Below, in pieces: positions 34,210-42,724 of a DNA stretch of 63,696 nucleotides. This DNA comes from Candidatus Sumerlaeota bacterium (lineage in GTDB: Bacteria; Sumerlaeota; Sumerlaeia; JAFGJS01), in the NCBI GenBank assembly GCA_016928995.1, contig JAFGJS010000020.1, positions 1-63,696 on the forward strand, in the 5' to 3' direction. The notes below the pieces were generated by a model that was not told the DNA's origin, searched no databases, and saw only the letters and a program-made list of their open reading frames with translations. Positions within the stretch are counted from its first letter, which is position 1. The number at the start of each line of letters is the position of its first letter. Made by a program: the position numbers and the translations under genes.

Positions 34210-35034
34210 TTAATCGTTCGCCATAATCACGTGGTCCCTGCTGGTCCACATGATGTCGTCATCGTGAATTCCGCCCCATTGCTGCATCGCGCCTTCACGC
34301 TTGAGCGAATGCATGCAGTAGCAGTACTTGGCGAAGTTATCCTGGCGAAGCCCAAAATGACGGACAAAATCCTGCACCCATACGGGGAAATTGTCCGAAA
34401 ACTTAATCTCGAGAATCACCGGGGCGTCCAATTGACGCCAGCGGTGGTCGTATTGCCAGATCGCGTTTGAATATTCGGGAGCCTCCAGCGCCGACAATTT
34501 ACGGTCGAAGGTGATGCGCACGGCGTCGCCCAGGCGGCTGATGTAAGGCTCGCGCATATACCAGACCATCACCTTGGGCTTGGCGTCCAACTGTTCAAGA
34601 TAGTCCCGGAATTGATAAAACGCGGCTTTGTCTCTGGCGGATTTGTTCGCAAAATCCTCTTCGACGACCACCTGGCGATCCAGCATTTTGCGGATCACCT
34701 GGCGATGCATGAAGGCGCGATCTTTCAGGATGACTTGATTGATGCGGCGCTTGATTTCAAAAATCACGGGTTCGTTTTCATCCGCCGAGTAGGCCCGGAT
34801 GCGCAATTTGATCCGGTTTTTTTCACCCAGCATCGAACTCCAATAGAGAGACAGGGCGTCGTTGTCTAAGTATAAACTATTAATCGGATAGGAATCCCCA
34901 TAGCATTTCACATGAGGATCTTGTATGAGAAAAGGCTCCAGATGCATCGACATCTGGTGTGCTTCGCGCTCGGTGAGATGATACTTCGCCTCAAACCGTT
35001 GCGCCGTGGTGTTATGCGCCCCGTTATCCTTCAT
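34210..35034 (-). CDS. VTC-domain polyphosphate polymerase
   Basis: 274-residue protein made of a VTC domain, a tunnel-fold ATP-dependent polyphosphate polymerase related to yeast Vtc4 and to triphosphate tunnel enzymes. Tunnel motifs are QRFEAKYHLTEREAHQM, INSLYLDND, RIKLRIRAYS (basic residues for phosphate), VIFEIKRRINQVILKDRAFM, VRITFDRKLSALEAPEYS and PVILEIKFSDNFPVW, with the metal-binding Glu in LEIKFS, and an Arg/Lys-rich end with FAKYCYCMHSLKREG. No SPX or membrane domain is attached, so any channel must be supplied by the DUF4956 partner. It is first in the three-gene operon. ATG 35034 follows an AT-rich upstream region. Confidence 0.88.
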   Translation of the reverse strand: MKDNGAHNTTAQRFEAKYHLTEREAHQMSMHLEPFLIQDPHVKCYGDSYPINSLYLDNDALSLYWSSMLGEKNRIKLRIRAYSADENEPVIFEIKRRINQVILKDRAFMHRQVIRKMLDRQVVVEEDFANKSARDKAAFYQFRDYLEQLDAKPKVMVWYMREPYISRLGDAVRITFDRKLSALEAPEYSNAIWQYDHRWRQLDAPVILEIKFSDNFPVWVQDFVRHFGLRQDNFAKYCYCMHSLKREGAMQQWGGIHDDDIMWTSRDHVIMAND

Positions 35035-35810
35035 CTAGCATCCCCGCAAAACCGGCTGAACAAAAAGACGCGCGCAATTCATCATAAGATAGTAATATTT
35101 TTCACGCATGTCAAAAAAATCAACTTAAAACAATCTTAATAATTCACCTCTCCCCATTAAAATATCGGAATTTTACCGAAAAAGTTAAAAAAATAAATAA
35201 TTCAACTGTGAATTTGTCGCCGTTATTCCAAAAAAAACAGTCCGGCCATTTCATCGATGGCATGGGAGCAAGGGATCGTTGTCGCCAATGGCCCCTTGCG
35301 GACGGTCGAGCAGAAAAAAACCGCCCCTCCCCCTGTTTATGAAACGGCCGGACTATTTATCTGCAGCTCCCGGCAACACCATCCTCCCCGCGAATATGCC
35401 ACAGCCGTCTACGACGATGCGCACGCGATCTGCGCACAGCATTCGAATATGCGATCATAGGCGGCTTTCACCTCTCGGCTTGCCGGAAGCAGCGCCAACG
35501 GTAATTAGTAAGCAAACACTATACCGGCTGTTACTTATTTCTCAAGCTTCCACTGGTGCGTGGCTATCTCTAACCATTTTAATCATCTATCCTGATGATT
35601 CGTTGGATTGCAGAATCACAAATGAGCTCGAACCGGCGTTTTATTTGTGCGCTATCGCACGGCATCCCTCAATATGTACGAAAGCGTACGTGACCGTGTG
35701 CAATTCTGGGCTGGATCACCGTAGGGTGGGCCAAGGCCCACCCTGCAACGAGAAGTCGATGAATCACGCGGAATCGTCTATCGGTGAGAGTAGATCGTGG
35801 GGCGCACGGT
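35035..35810. other. 776-bp intergenic region upstream of the VTC operon
   Basis: AT-rich from 35080 to 35250, probably holding the VTC operon promoter. Frames of 67 and 180 codons on the plus strand show no recognisable family and I do not call them. GGGTGGGCCAAGGCCCACCC is a perfect 20-base palindrome near 35725. Confidence 0.4.
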
Positions 35811-36905
35811 TTATGGCTTAAGGTGTTCCCGTACGTTTCGCAGATGGTCGTTATAGCGGGCGGCAAAGACGTGCGTTCCGTCGCCTTTGGAGCAGTAATA
35901 CAGATAATCGCTTTCAGCGGGCTTCAGCGCCGCGCGCAGGGCGGTCATGCCGGGGGATCCGATCGGCCCCGGCGGCAAACCCTTGCGCCGATAGGTGTTA
36001 TACGGCGAATCCGTCCGCAGATCTTCCGTAGTCAGATCGCGCTCCCAGACGTTCAGCGCATAACGCACGGTTGCGTCGCAATCCAGTTTCATGCCGCGTT
36101 TGAGCCGGTTCAGATACACCGAGGCGATGAGGGGCATTTCATCCGCGGTAGCCGTTTCGCGTTCGATCATCGAGGCCAGCGTCACGGCCTCGGTCCAGGT
36201 CAGTCCCTGGGGCGGATCGTCCGCGCGCAAGGCCTCGGTCTGGCTCATGAATGTCGCGGCCATCCGCCGCAAGGCGTCCTCGGCGTCATCGCCCGGCGCG
36301 AAAAAATAGGTTTCGGGCCAGAGAAATCCCTCCAATGACTCTATTTCGATCAATGTGTGGCTTCGGATCCACTCCGGCGAGGCGGCGAGTTGCAGCGCTG
36401 TTTCGGGATCGGAGGTCAGTCCGGCGCCGGCGATGCGCTGCGCGATTTGCCGCAGCGTGAAGCCCTCCGGCACGGTCAGGCGGATGGGCGCGCCGCGCAC
36501 GAGGCGTTGATGCAATTCGCGCAGGCTGATCGAGGAGTCGAGCTCATACACGCCGGGCTGCAGCTGCCGCGTGGTTCCTTCGCGCATCGCCAGCAGCACC
36601 AGCGGCCACTTGCTGCGCAGCAGTCCCGCGCGCGTCAAGCGTTCCGCAATCGTGCCGAAGGAATCGCCGCGCCGGATGACCACCTGCGTTTGAAACGCCG
36701 GCGCGTAAAGCGGGGCGTCCAGTGCCTGCTCAAACGCCCATGCGGCAAGCAACGATAATCCGGCTAGCGCGATCAAGACAATAACGACAGTACGCAGCCA
36801 ACGCCTGGGTTTATGCGGGCGAGCTGCATCGCCAGCGACCGGCGCATCGTCACGTTTGGCATCCTGCGGCTCTGGCGGGGAAGCGGATTCGGAATCGCAC
36901 ATCAT
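35811..36905 (-). CDS. mltG: Endolytic transglycosylase MltG
   Basis: YceG/MltG enzyme, 364 residues, which cuts nascent glycan strands to end their elongation. A basic cytoplasmic N-terminus is followed by one membrane helix (TVVIVLIALAGLSLLAAWAF) and a LysM-like subdomain (VVIRRGDSFGTIAERLTRAG). The catalytic YceG domain has LEGFLWPETYFF, ASMIERETATADEMPLIASV (catalytic Glu in ERET), YLNRLKRGMKLDCDATVRYA, SPYNTYRRKGLPPGPIGSPG and a C-terminal FAARYNDH. All family motifs are intact. Confidence 0.92.
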   Translation of the reverse strand: MMCDSESASPPEPQDAKRDDAPVAGDAARPHKPRRWLRTVVIVLIALAGLSLLAAWAFEQALDAPLYAPAFQTQVVIRRGDSFGTIAERLTRAGLLRSKWPLVLLAMREGTTRQLQPGVYELDSSISLRELHQRLVRGAPIRLTVPEGFTLRQIAQRIAGAGLTSDPETALQLAASPEWIRSHTLIEIESLEGFLWPETYFFAPGDDAEDALRRMAATFMSQTEALRADDPPQGLTWTEAVTLASMIERETATADEMPLIASVYLNRLKRGMKLDCDATVRYALNVWERDLTTEDLRTDSPYNTYRRKGLPPGPIGSPGMTALRAALKPAESDYLYYCSKGDGTHVFAARYNDHLRNVREHLKP

Positions 36906-37200
36906 GCCTCTATTTTGCGCAATCGCGCGTCAACCGGGCAATGCAAAAAAACATGAAAAACACGGCGGATCTTAAGCTCCGCCACGTTCACGTTGATAAA
37001 ACACAGGTCTGATTGAATGGCGTCAGTCAGAAACAAATCCCGTATCGATGGAAATATCCGTGCCATTATTGCTATACGTTATTATAGAATGGATTCGTAA
37101 TAACCGGATTGAACGTGGCCCTTGCCGCGCACAAAGAGCAATTTTCAAAGTAGCTGGCCGGCAAGGCGAACGTCGCGGATGAAAGAACATGAACAACTAT

Positions 37201-37327
37201 CAGCCGTTGAAAAAGCCGTTGCGGCGTAAAATCGTAGCGCCGGCGTCTCGCCGCCATGAATAAAATCAATGCTTTGCATTTCACAAAATGCCAGCGGGAC
37301 GCTGGCGCGGCCCTTTTCAACGGGCTG
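37201..37327. repeat. Inverted-repeat element 'CAGCCGTTGAAAAAG'
   Basis: Left arm CAGCCGTTGAAAAAGCCG and right arm GGCCCTTTTCAACGGGCTG are inverted. The core has GCGCCGGCGTCTCGCCG and CCAGCGGGACGCTGGCGCGG. Non-coding, in the 1.2-kb gap 36906-38094. Confidence 0.55.
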
Positions 37328-37391
37328 CTAACCCGCACTGCTCATCGCGATGTGTAAAATTGTAATCCTCGAATGCCTCAGCCCGAGCTGT

Positions 37392-37434
37392 CTTGCTCCT
37401 GCTCCTGCTCTTGCTCCTGCTCTTGCTCTTGCTC
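37392..37434. repeat. GCTCCT/GCTCTT hexanucleotide array
   Basis: CTTGCTCCTGCTCCTGCTCT, then TGCTCCTGCTCTTGCTCTTG. Reverse complement units are AGGAGC and AAGAGC, the GAGNNN class. Confidence 0.7.
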
Positions 37435-37454
37435 AAAAAAAACGTATCCAATTA

Positions 37455-37545
37455 CATTTCTCAAAAGTTCTTGCCGCATCCAAGCCTTGCCTCACGGTCA
37501 GGCTACTGCATTTCACAAAGCGATATGGCAATAACTTTCGTGAAC
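37455..37545. repeat. TIR element of the 'AAAGTTATTGCCGC' family
   Basis: TCTCAAAAGTTCTTGCCGCA at the left, GGCAATAACTTTCGTGAAC at the right, inverted to each other. Related to the elements at 47183, 48188, 51762 and 54597. Confidence 0.5.
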
Positions 37546-37569
37546 CGCTCCAATGCGGGTCTCACCCAC

Positions 37570-37612
37570 AACCCAAATTCTAAATCCGAAACAAATTCCA
37601 AATCCTCAATTC
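37570..37612. repeat. AT-rich repeat of the IVP-flank type
   Basis: AAATTCTAAATCCGAAACAA followed by ATTCCAAATCC. The same unit forms the inverted flanks of the IVP cassette at 59081 and 59842. Confidence 0.55.
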
Positions 37613-37797
37613 AAAAAACTGGCCCCAATTGAACTCCGATAACGCGCTATTCGCTCTGCGCCACTGCGCCTCTGCGGGAAAAAAACGGCAGTGCGCAGCT
37701 CCAATGCAAGCTTCGTATGATCAATCCAATCACTGATGACCTGAGCAAACTTCTTGTTTTTTGGGATCGAAAACAAGGATTAAGGCACTATCATCGC

Positions 37798-37925
37798 CGG
37801 GAAGCGGCCTGAAAGGCCGCACGGAGCAAAGCCCAGGGCAAGCGCAACGCGCACAGCCCTGGGTCCGCATCCCCAAAGCCCTCAAGCCCTGAAAGGGCGC
37901 CACAACGGCGGACACGCTCAATCGC
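37798..37925. repeat. Compound hairpin repeat (GGCCTGAAAGGCC / CCCAGGG modules)
   Basis: Contains GCGGCCTGAAAGGCCGC, then CCCAGGGCAAGCGC and GCACAGCCCTGGG, then GCCCTGAAAGGGC. The same modules occur at 61132-61215 and at the right edge (63650-63696). Confidence 0.6.
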
Positions 37926-38094
37926 CATCGCTGTGGTCGCACATCATCAGGCAAAAAAATTAAGAAGCGTTATATCCTATTGCAGCAAACAGCTCCTCAT
38001 GCTAAATCCGTATCATCAAACTATTGTTATCCGCAGGATCATACCGGGGGGAATCGCAAGGCCTTCTCGGACGCCATTCCACAAAGCACAGCGT

Positions 38095-39993
38095 ATGCGA
38101 TTTTTGCTCACAACATCTTTAGCCCTTCTTATTGCGATACCGGGAATCCGCGCTTTCGCCGCCACGCTGATCGTCGGGGCGGGCGGCGATTACGCCGCGA
38201 TCCAACCGGCGATCGACGCGGCGGCGGAGGGCGATGAGATCATCGTTGAGCCGGGCGTGTATTACGAGAACATCGAGTTCCATGGCACGAACATTATCCT
38301 GCGTTCCACGGATCCATTGAGTGAGGATGTGGTGACCAGCACGATCATTGATGGACGAGGAACGAATCCTGTTGTGACTTTCGCTGGCACGGAAGGGACG
38401 ACCTGCGTGCTGAGCGGCTTCACGCTGCGCAATGGACGGGGGCGTGCGCAATGGTACATTTGGGATAGTGAATTGATTCTCGAGTATTGGGGGGCTGGGA
38501 TCTGGGGGCGTAGCACGGATGCGCAGGTGGAATATTGTCATATTCGTGAGAATCGGGCGCACGAGGGCATGGCGGCTTATGATGCAGGGAGTTTCTGGCA
38601 TAATGTCATTGAAGACAATATCAATCTAGCCCACACCGGTTCACAATCTTTCGGCGTTGATTCCGACATTGCTACCTGTTTCGGTGAAATCGCCTATAAC
38701 AAAATATCCAATTCCCATGATGGCGGTGCCATTTATAATACAGCCTATTATCTTCATCATAATTATATCAAGGAATGTGGCGGTGGGATTGGTGGATATG
38801 GCATTGTGGAACACAATCTTGTCATCAATAACGACAGCAGCGGAATCGGCGGCATTGAAGATTTTTATGTCAAAGCGAGGATTGTTGGCAACATTATTCT
38901 CGGTAGTCGATACAGTGGGATTTCTAATAGCGATATCCCCATATTCAACAACATCATTTGCTTCAATAATCTTCAGGGATATTCATCAAATGGCGGCGGA
39001 ATCAATGGATGCGACGGTCCGATTTTTCATAATTTGGTGGCGTTTAATTACGCCTCATGGATGGGGGGAGGGATTTATTGTTCTAAAGCCCAAATCACAA
39101 ATAATATTGTATGGGGCAATGAGGCTGGCTATATGTATCCACAAGTTTTACCGGCAATCAATACAACTACCACCTTTTGTATGATACAGGATTGGACGTA
39201 TGGAGGAGAGGGCAATATCACAACCACACCGCTCTTCGCGAATCCGGGGGCGTTGGATTTCCGGTTGCTGCCGGGATCGCCGGGGATCGACGGCGGAACG
39301 AGCGTGGGCATAACGCAGGACTTCGCGGGCAATCCGCGACCGCTGGACGGCGACGGCCTGGGCGCGGGCGGCACGGGCGACGGGCTGGATTTCGACATCG
39401 GGCCGTATGAAACCACGTCGAGCGACCGGATCGCGGCGATGCGCGGCTACATCCTGGGCCGGCCGACCACGCAGACGCTGACCGGCTCGATCGGGCCCGC
39501 GGAATGGCCGGAAGAATGGATCGCAGAGTTGCAGGAGTACGAACTTCCATTGCTGGCCCGGCAGATGTTGACCTCGTACACGCTGCAAGCAGGCGGCGAC
39601 CTCACCTCCGCCACGCTGGACGCCAACTCCGACGGCCGGATCGACATGGCCGACATCCTGCTGACCATGACCGGCCAAACCTCATCGACCGCCGCATTAA
39701 AAGGCCAGCTGACCGGCAGGAGCGATTATTCCCAATCGCCCGCGCCGAATCGTACTGTGGGCTTCCAACCCACAGCCAGCACGGCCATCAGTACGGACGC
39801 CGCCGCGCAACGCTACCCCACGCGCTGGCGACCGCACGTGGCCAAGCCGATGCCCAAGCGCCAACCGTTCCCGCTTGAGCACTACCGCGCCCGCTATGGC
39901 AAATACGCCGAAGCCATGTGGAAGCTCGACAACACCCCGCACCCCGGCAACGGCCCCATCATCATCGACCTGCGGGAATATGAAAACAAATAG
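38095..39993 (+). CDS. Secreted right-handed beta-helix protein with dockerin-like end
   Basis: Exported protein of 632 residues. The signal peptide is in MRFLLTTSLALLIAIPGIRA. The parallel beta-helix starts TLIVGAGGDYAAIQPAIDAA, as in many Pel/pectate-lyase-like and periplasmic copper-binding (NosD-like) repeats, and continues with rungs such as GAIYNTAYYLHHNYIKECGG and GGINGCDGPIFHNLVAFNYA. It ends with a choice-of-anchor block (LDFRLLPGSPGIDGG, LDFDIGPYE). Near residue 520 is LDANSDGRIDMADIL, an EF-hand-like dockerin type I repeat (DxNxDGxIDxxD). The open frame starts at 37933, but ATG 38095 gives the signal peptide. Polysaccharide or surface binding is inferred. The C-terminal 60 residues are Pro- and Arg-rich and unlike the rest. 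Confidence 0.78.
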   Translation: MRFLLTTSLALLIAIPGIRAFAATLIVGAGGDYAAIQPAIDAAAEGDEIIVEPGVYYENIEFHGTNIILRSTDPLSEDVVTSTIIDGRGTNPVVTFAGTEGTTCVLSGFTLRNGRGRAQWYIWDSELILEYWGAGIWGRSTDAQVEYCHIRENRAHEGMAAYDAGSFWHNVIEDNINLAHTGSQSFGVDSDIATCFGEIAYNKISNSHDGGAIYNTAYYLHHNYIKECGGGIGGYGIVEHNLVINNDSSGIGGIEDFYVKARIVGNIILGSRYSGISNSDIPIFNNIICFNNLQGYSSNGGGINGCDGPIFHNLVAFNYASWMGGGIYCSKAQITNNIVWGNEAGYMYPQVLPAINTTTTFCMIQDWTYGGEGNITTTPLFANPGALDFRLLPGSPGIDGGTSVGITQDFAGNPRPLDGDGLGAGGTGDGLDFDIGPYETTSSDRIAAMRGYILGRPTTQTLTGSIGPAEWPEEWIAELQEYELPLLARQMLTSYTLQAGGDLTSATLDANSDGRIDMADILLTMTGQTSSTAALKGQLTGRSDYSQSPAPNRTVGFQPTASTAISTDAAAQRYPTRWRPHVAKPMPKRQPFPLEHYRARYGKYAEAMWKLDNTPHPGNGPIIIDLREYENK

Positions 39994-40007
39994 AAGCCAT
40001 CTTTAAT

Positions 40008-40024
40008 CACCACAGAGATTATAC
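40008..40024. repeat. Short ACAGAG-type repeat joined to a REP hairpin
   Basis: CACCACAGAGATTATAC directly before the linker ACTGATCCGC and the hairpin at 40071. The gap 39994-40380 holds only such repeats. Confidence 0.5.
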
Positions 40025-40070
40025 TGATCCGCAAAATTAACGCTGTTTTCGAAAGGCATCGCAATCAGTG

Positions 40071-40142
40071 CCGCGACCGTCAGGGAGCGGCCCCCGACGG
40101 CGTTGCGGCAATGCTTTATCGATCGCTCCCTGACGGTCGCGG
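40071..40142. repeat. REP-like long hairpin, copy 2
   Basis: CCGCGACCGTCAGGGAGCGG is mirrored by GATCGCTCCCTGACGGTCGC GG. The best palindrome of the four copies, with 18-19 paired bases per arm. Confidence 0.75.
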
Positions 40143-40380
40143 TACGGATTGAAAATCGCGATAAAAACGCAGAACAGTCTAATGAGATTTTCAACAAAAC
40201 AAGAGAGGCTATAATCACTGACATTTTCACGCGAAGGCGCACAGCGCACAAAGATTTCAATCATTGCATTGATAATAGATCTAAATTCGATTCTTTGCGT
40301 CTTTGCTCCTTCGCGCCTTTGAATTAAATATTTCAAGCCCCCCTTTAGGCTATGGGTAAAAAAGCCGCATCGGAAAGAAA

Positions 40381-41568
40381 TCAAAAAACCGGAAAATCAC
40401 GGCGATGAGCCTTGATCTCCTCGATCGAATAATACCGCCCCCGCCACTCAATCCCGCCCCGCCGCAACGTCGCCTGCAACGAATTCAGCATCGCCGCCGT
40501 CAGCAAACAGCTCCCCGCCGGAATCGCCAGAATCGCCCCAGCCGGCGCGCCCAACCCCCCCGGACGGAACGCCTCAATCGTGTACAGCATGGCAACCAGA
40601 CACGATAAGCCCAACAATATCAACGGAATATGCGCCGAAAAGGCTCCGGTTAAAACCGCCAGAAAAGGCATCCACCCCGTTATCAGCAGAAATGCCGCCC
40701 CGGATAAAATATGCCAGGCCCGAAAACCTGTCGAGGCATAAATATTTTTTTCCAAACCCATCACCATCGCCCACGCCCCATCCTGCCACCGCACCCGCAC
40801 CATCCCGTTCGAATACCCCGCCGCGAACCGGCCCCCGTTTTCCTTGATGATCCGGCCCAGCGCCACATCATCCTCCACATTCATCCGGATTGTCTCGAAC
40901 CCCCCGGCTCGCATCAATGCCTCACGCCGCACCAGGTTGAACGCCCCCATCCCCAGCGAATTCCTGCTGTGCGGATCCAGCGCCTCCCACAACCGGAAAC
41001 CGAGAAAAAACAGAATGCTGAACTCCAGCATAAAACTCCGCTCGATAGCATTCTTCAAAATCAGACGCGGAAACGCCACCACATGATCCGCCCGCATCCT
41101 CAGCGCCAGCCAGATCGCCCGGCGCAGCGCCCCCGGCCGGTACTCCACATCGCCATCCGTAAACAGAATATATTCCCCGCTCGCCTCCTGCGCCGCGCAA
41201 TGCAAAGCCCAATTCTTGCCCAGCCAGCCCGGCGGCGGATCCCCCTTCAGATGAACCACCCGCAACCGCAGATCCCGGATCCCATCCAGAATCGCCCCCG
41301 TGCCATCAGAAGAAGCATCATTCACCGCCACAACCTCCAGCCGCGGATAATCCGCCGCCAGCATCGACCGCACCGCCCGCCCCACGGCCGGCTCCTCATT
41401 GCGGGCCGTCGTCACGATGGTCAAAGCCGGCCATTCAAAATCCGGATCCTCCGGCAACCTCAAGCGCTTCAACTGAGGAATCCGGCCCAGCGCTGGCCAG
41501 AACATCACCGCCGCCCAACTCCAGAACAGCAATGTCAAAGCCGTCAACAAACATAATGCCAGCAACAT
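40381..41568 (-). CDS. Membrane GT2 glycosyltransferase (HpnB/CrtQ-like)
   Basis: 395-residue processive-type family 2 glycosyltransferase. An N-terminal helix (LALCLLTALTLLFWSWAAVM) leads into the GT-A domain, with LTIVTTARNEEPAVGRAVRS, VVAVNDASSDGTGAILD, GWLGKNWALHCAAQEASGEY and LFTDGDVEYRPGA, the DxD site. RMNVEDDVALGRIIKENGG holds the ED motif, followed by VRWQDGAW in place of QxxRW. Three or four membrane helices close it. The layout recalls the hopene-associated HpnB and carotenoid CrtQ enzymes, but no hopanoid or carotenoid genes are adjacent, so substrate is open. It is divergent from the parAB locus. Confidence 0.83.
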   Translation of the reverse strand: MLLALCLLTALTLLFWSWAAVMFWPALGRIPQLKRLRLPEDPDFEWPALTIVTTARNEEPAVGRAVRSMLAADYPRLEVVAVNDASSDGTGAILDGIRDLRLRVVHLKGDPPPGWLGKNWALHCAAQEASGEYILFTDGDVEYRPGALRRAIWLALRMRADHVVAFPRLILKNAIERSFMLEFSILFFLGFRLWEALDPHSRNSLGMGAFNLVRREALMRAGGFETIRMNVEDDVALGRIIKENGGRFAAGYSNGMVRVRWQDGAWAMVMGLEKNIYASTGFRAWHILSGAAFLLITGWMPFLAVLTGAFSAHIPLILLGLSCLVAMLYTIEAFRPGGLGAPAGAILAIPAGSCLLTAAMLNSLQATLRRGGIEWRGRYYSIEEIKAHRRDFPVF

Positions 41569-41651
41569 ATCATAGCTCCTTGTCCAGACGCTGGAAATAT
41601 AACGCCTTTGACCGCTTCAACACAACCGAAAATCAGCAATCCGCCCAACAA

Positions 41652-41667
41652 TGTTTCACGTGAAACA
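41652..41667. promoter_or_regulatory. parS: parS site, perfect
   Basis: TGTTTCACGTGAAACA is the exact 16-bp consensus for chromosomal ParB binding. It lies about 275 bp before parA. Confidence 0.95.
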
Positions 41668-41878
41668 CTTTGAGCGCGCAATGCATGTAATAGTCCTATC
41701 GTCATGAGTATTCATCATATTAAACCAGCTTTTTTGGCTTGGATCGGTTTTCCCTTGATTCCAGCATGGCGTTGGGTTAAGCCGGTGGAGAACAATGGCC
41801 AGCCTCAAGGGGACGATGGAAAATCCGGCGGCAGGCGCTCTCCGCCATAGAGCATTGATTTATTTTGGCATATCGCTA

Positions 41879-41894
41879 TGTTTCACGTGAAACG
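41879..41894. promoter_or_regulatory. parS: parS site, one mismatch
   Basis: TGTTTCACGTGAAACG matches the consensus at 15 of 16 positions. It lies 48 bp before the parA start, so ParB binding could also act on parAB transcription. Confidence 0.9.
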
Positions 41895-41941
41895 CCGCAG
41901 CCTGCGCTGCACGTTGACATCATCCAAACCGGACGAACTAC

Positions 41942-42724
41942 ATGAATAAAGCGCATGTGATTGGTTTATGCAATCAGAAGGGCGGGGTGGGCAAGACAAC
42001 CTCGGCGGTGAATCTGGCGGCGTGGCTGGCGGCGTTCAAGAAACGCGTATTGCTGATTGACGCGGATTCACAAGGCAGCGCCACGAGCGCCGTGGGATTG
42101 CGCCCCCAGGAGTTGAAACGGACGCTATATGATATTTTGTGTTTTAATGAGCCGCCGCAGGCGGCGTTGCGAAAAACCGAGTGGGATCAGCTGGATTGCC
42201 TGCCGGCCTCCGTGGATTTGAGCGGGGCGGAAATTGAGTTGATCGAGGTCGAGGGTTGGCAGCATCTGTTGCGCGGCGTGGTGGAGAAGGTCGCGGATGA
42301 TTATGATTATATCGTGATCGATGGGCCGCCGTCGCTGGGAGTGCTGCAAGTATTGACGTTGGCGGCGACGCGAAAGCTGATTGTGCCGGTGCAGTGCGAG
42401 TATATGGCGCTGGAGGGGCTTTCGCTGCTGTTGAACACGGTTGAGCGGATTCAGGGTGGGTATAATCCTGAGTTGCAATTGATGGGCATTTTGCCGACGA
42501 TGTTTCAGCATACTGTGCTGAGCCGTCAGGTGGTGGATGATTTACGTGAGCATTTTGGCAAGGCTGTTTTTCGCGCGACGATTCCGCGGAATGTGCGGAT
42601 TTCGGAGGCGCCGAGTTATGGTCAGCCGATTTTATATTACGATCCGAAATCGCCCGGCTGCCGGGCATATCTGGAGCTTTGCCAGGAGGTGATGCATGAC
42701 TGCGAAAAAGCGGGGAATGGGTAA
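41942..42724 (+). CDS. parA: Chromosome partitioning ATPase ParA/Soj
   Basis: Deviant Walker A ATPase of 260 residues that drives ParB-parS segregation. CNQKGGVGKTTSAVNLAAWL is the nucleotide site, followed by VLLIDADSQGSATSAVGL. YDYIVIDGPPSLGVLQVLTL is Walker B, with VPVQCEYMALEGLSLLLNTV after it. No N-terminal DNA-binding domain, as in chromosomal Soj. The stop lies 29 bases inside parB. With two parS sites upstream this marks a likely origin-proximal locus, although no dnaA, gidA or rpmH is in the window. Confidence 0.96.
   Translation: MNKAHVIGLCNQKGGVGKTTSAVNLAAWLAAFKKRVLLIDADSQGSATSAVGLRPQELKRTLYDILCFNEPPQAALRKTEWDQLDCLPASVDLSGAEIELIEVEGWQHLLRGVVEKVADDYDYIVIDGPPSLGVLQVLTLAATRKLIVPVQCEYMALEGLSLLLNTVERIQGGYNPELQLMGILPTMFQHTVLSRQVVDDLREHFGKAVFRATIPRNVRISEAPSYGQPILYYDPKSPGCRAYLELCQEVMHDCEKAGNG

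Noticed and set aside
35257-35821. Plus-strand frames of 67 and 180 codons upstream of mltG
   Set aside because: No family, no ribosome binding site, odd composition, and the second crosses the 3' end of mltG.
41911-41922. TTGACA at 41914 as parA promoter
   Set aside because: Only 22 bases separate it from the parA ATG, too few for a -10 and a leader.
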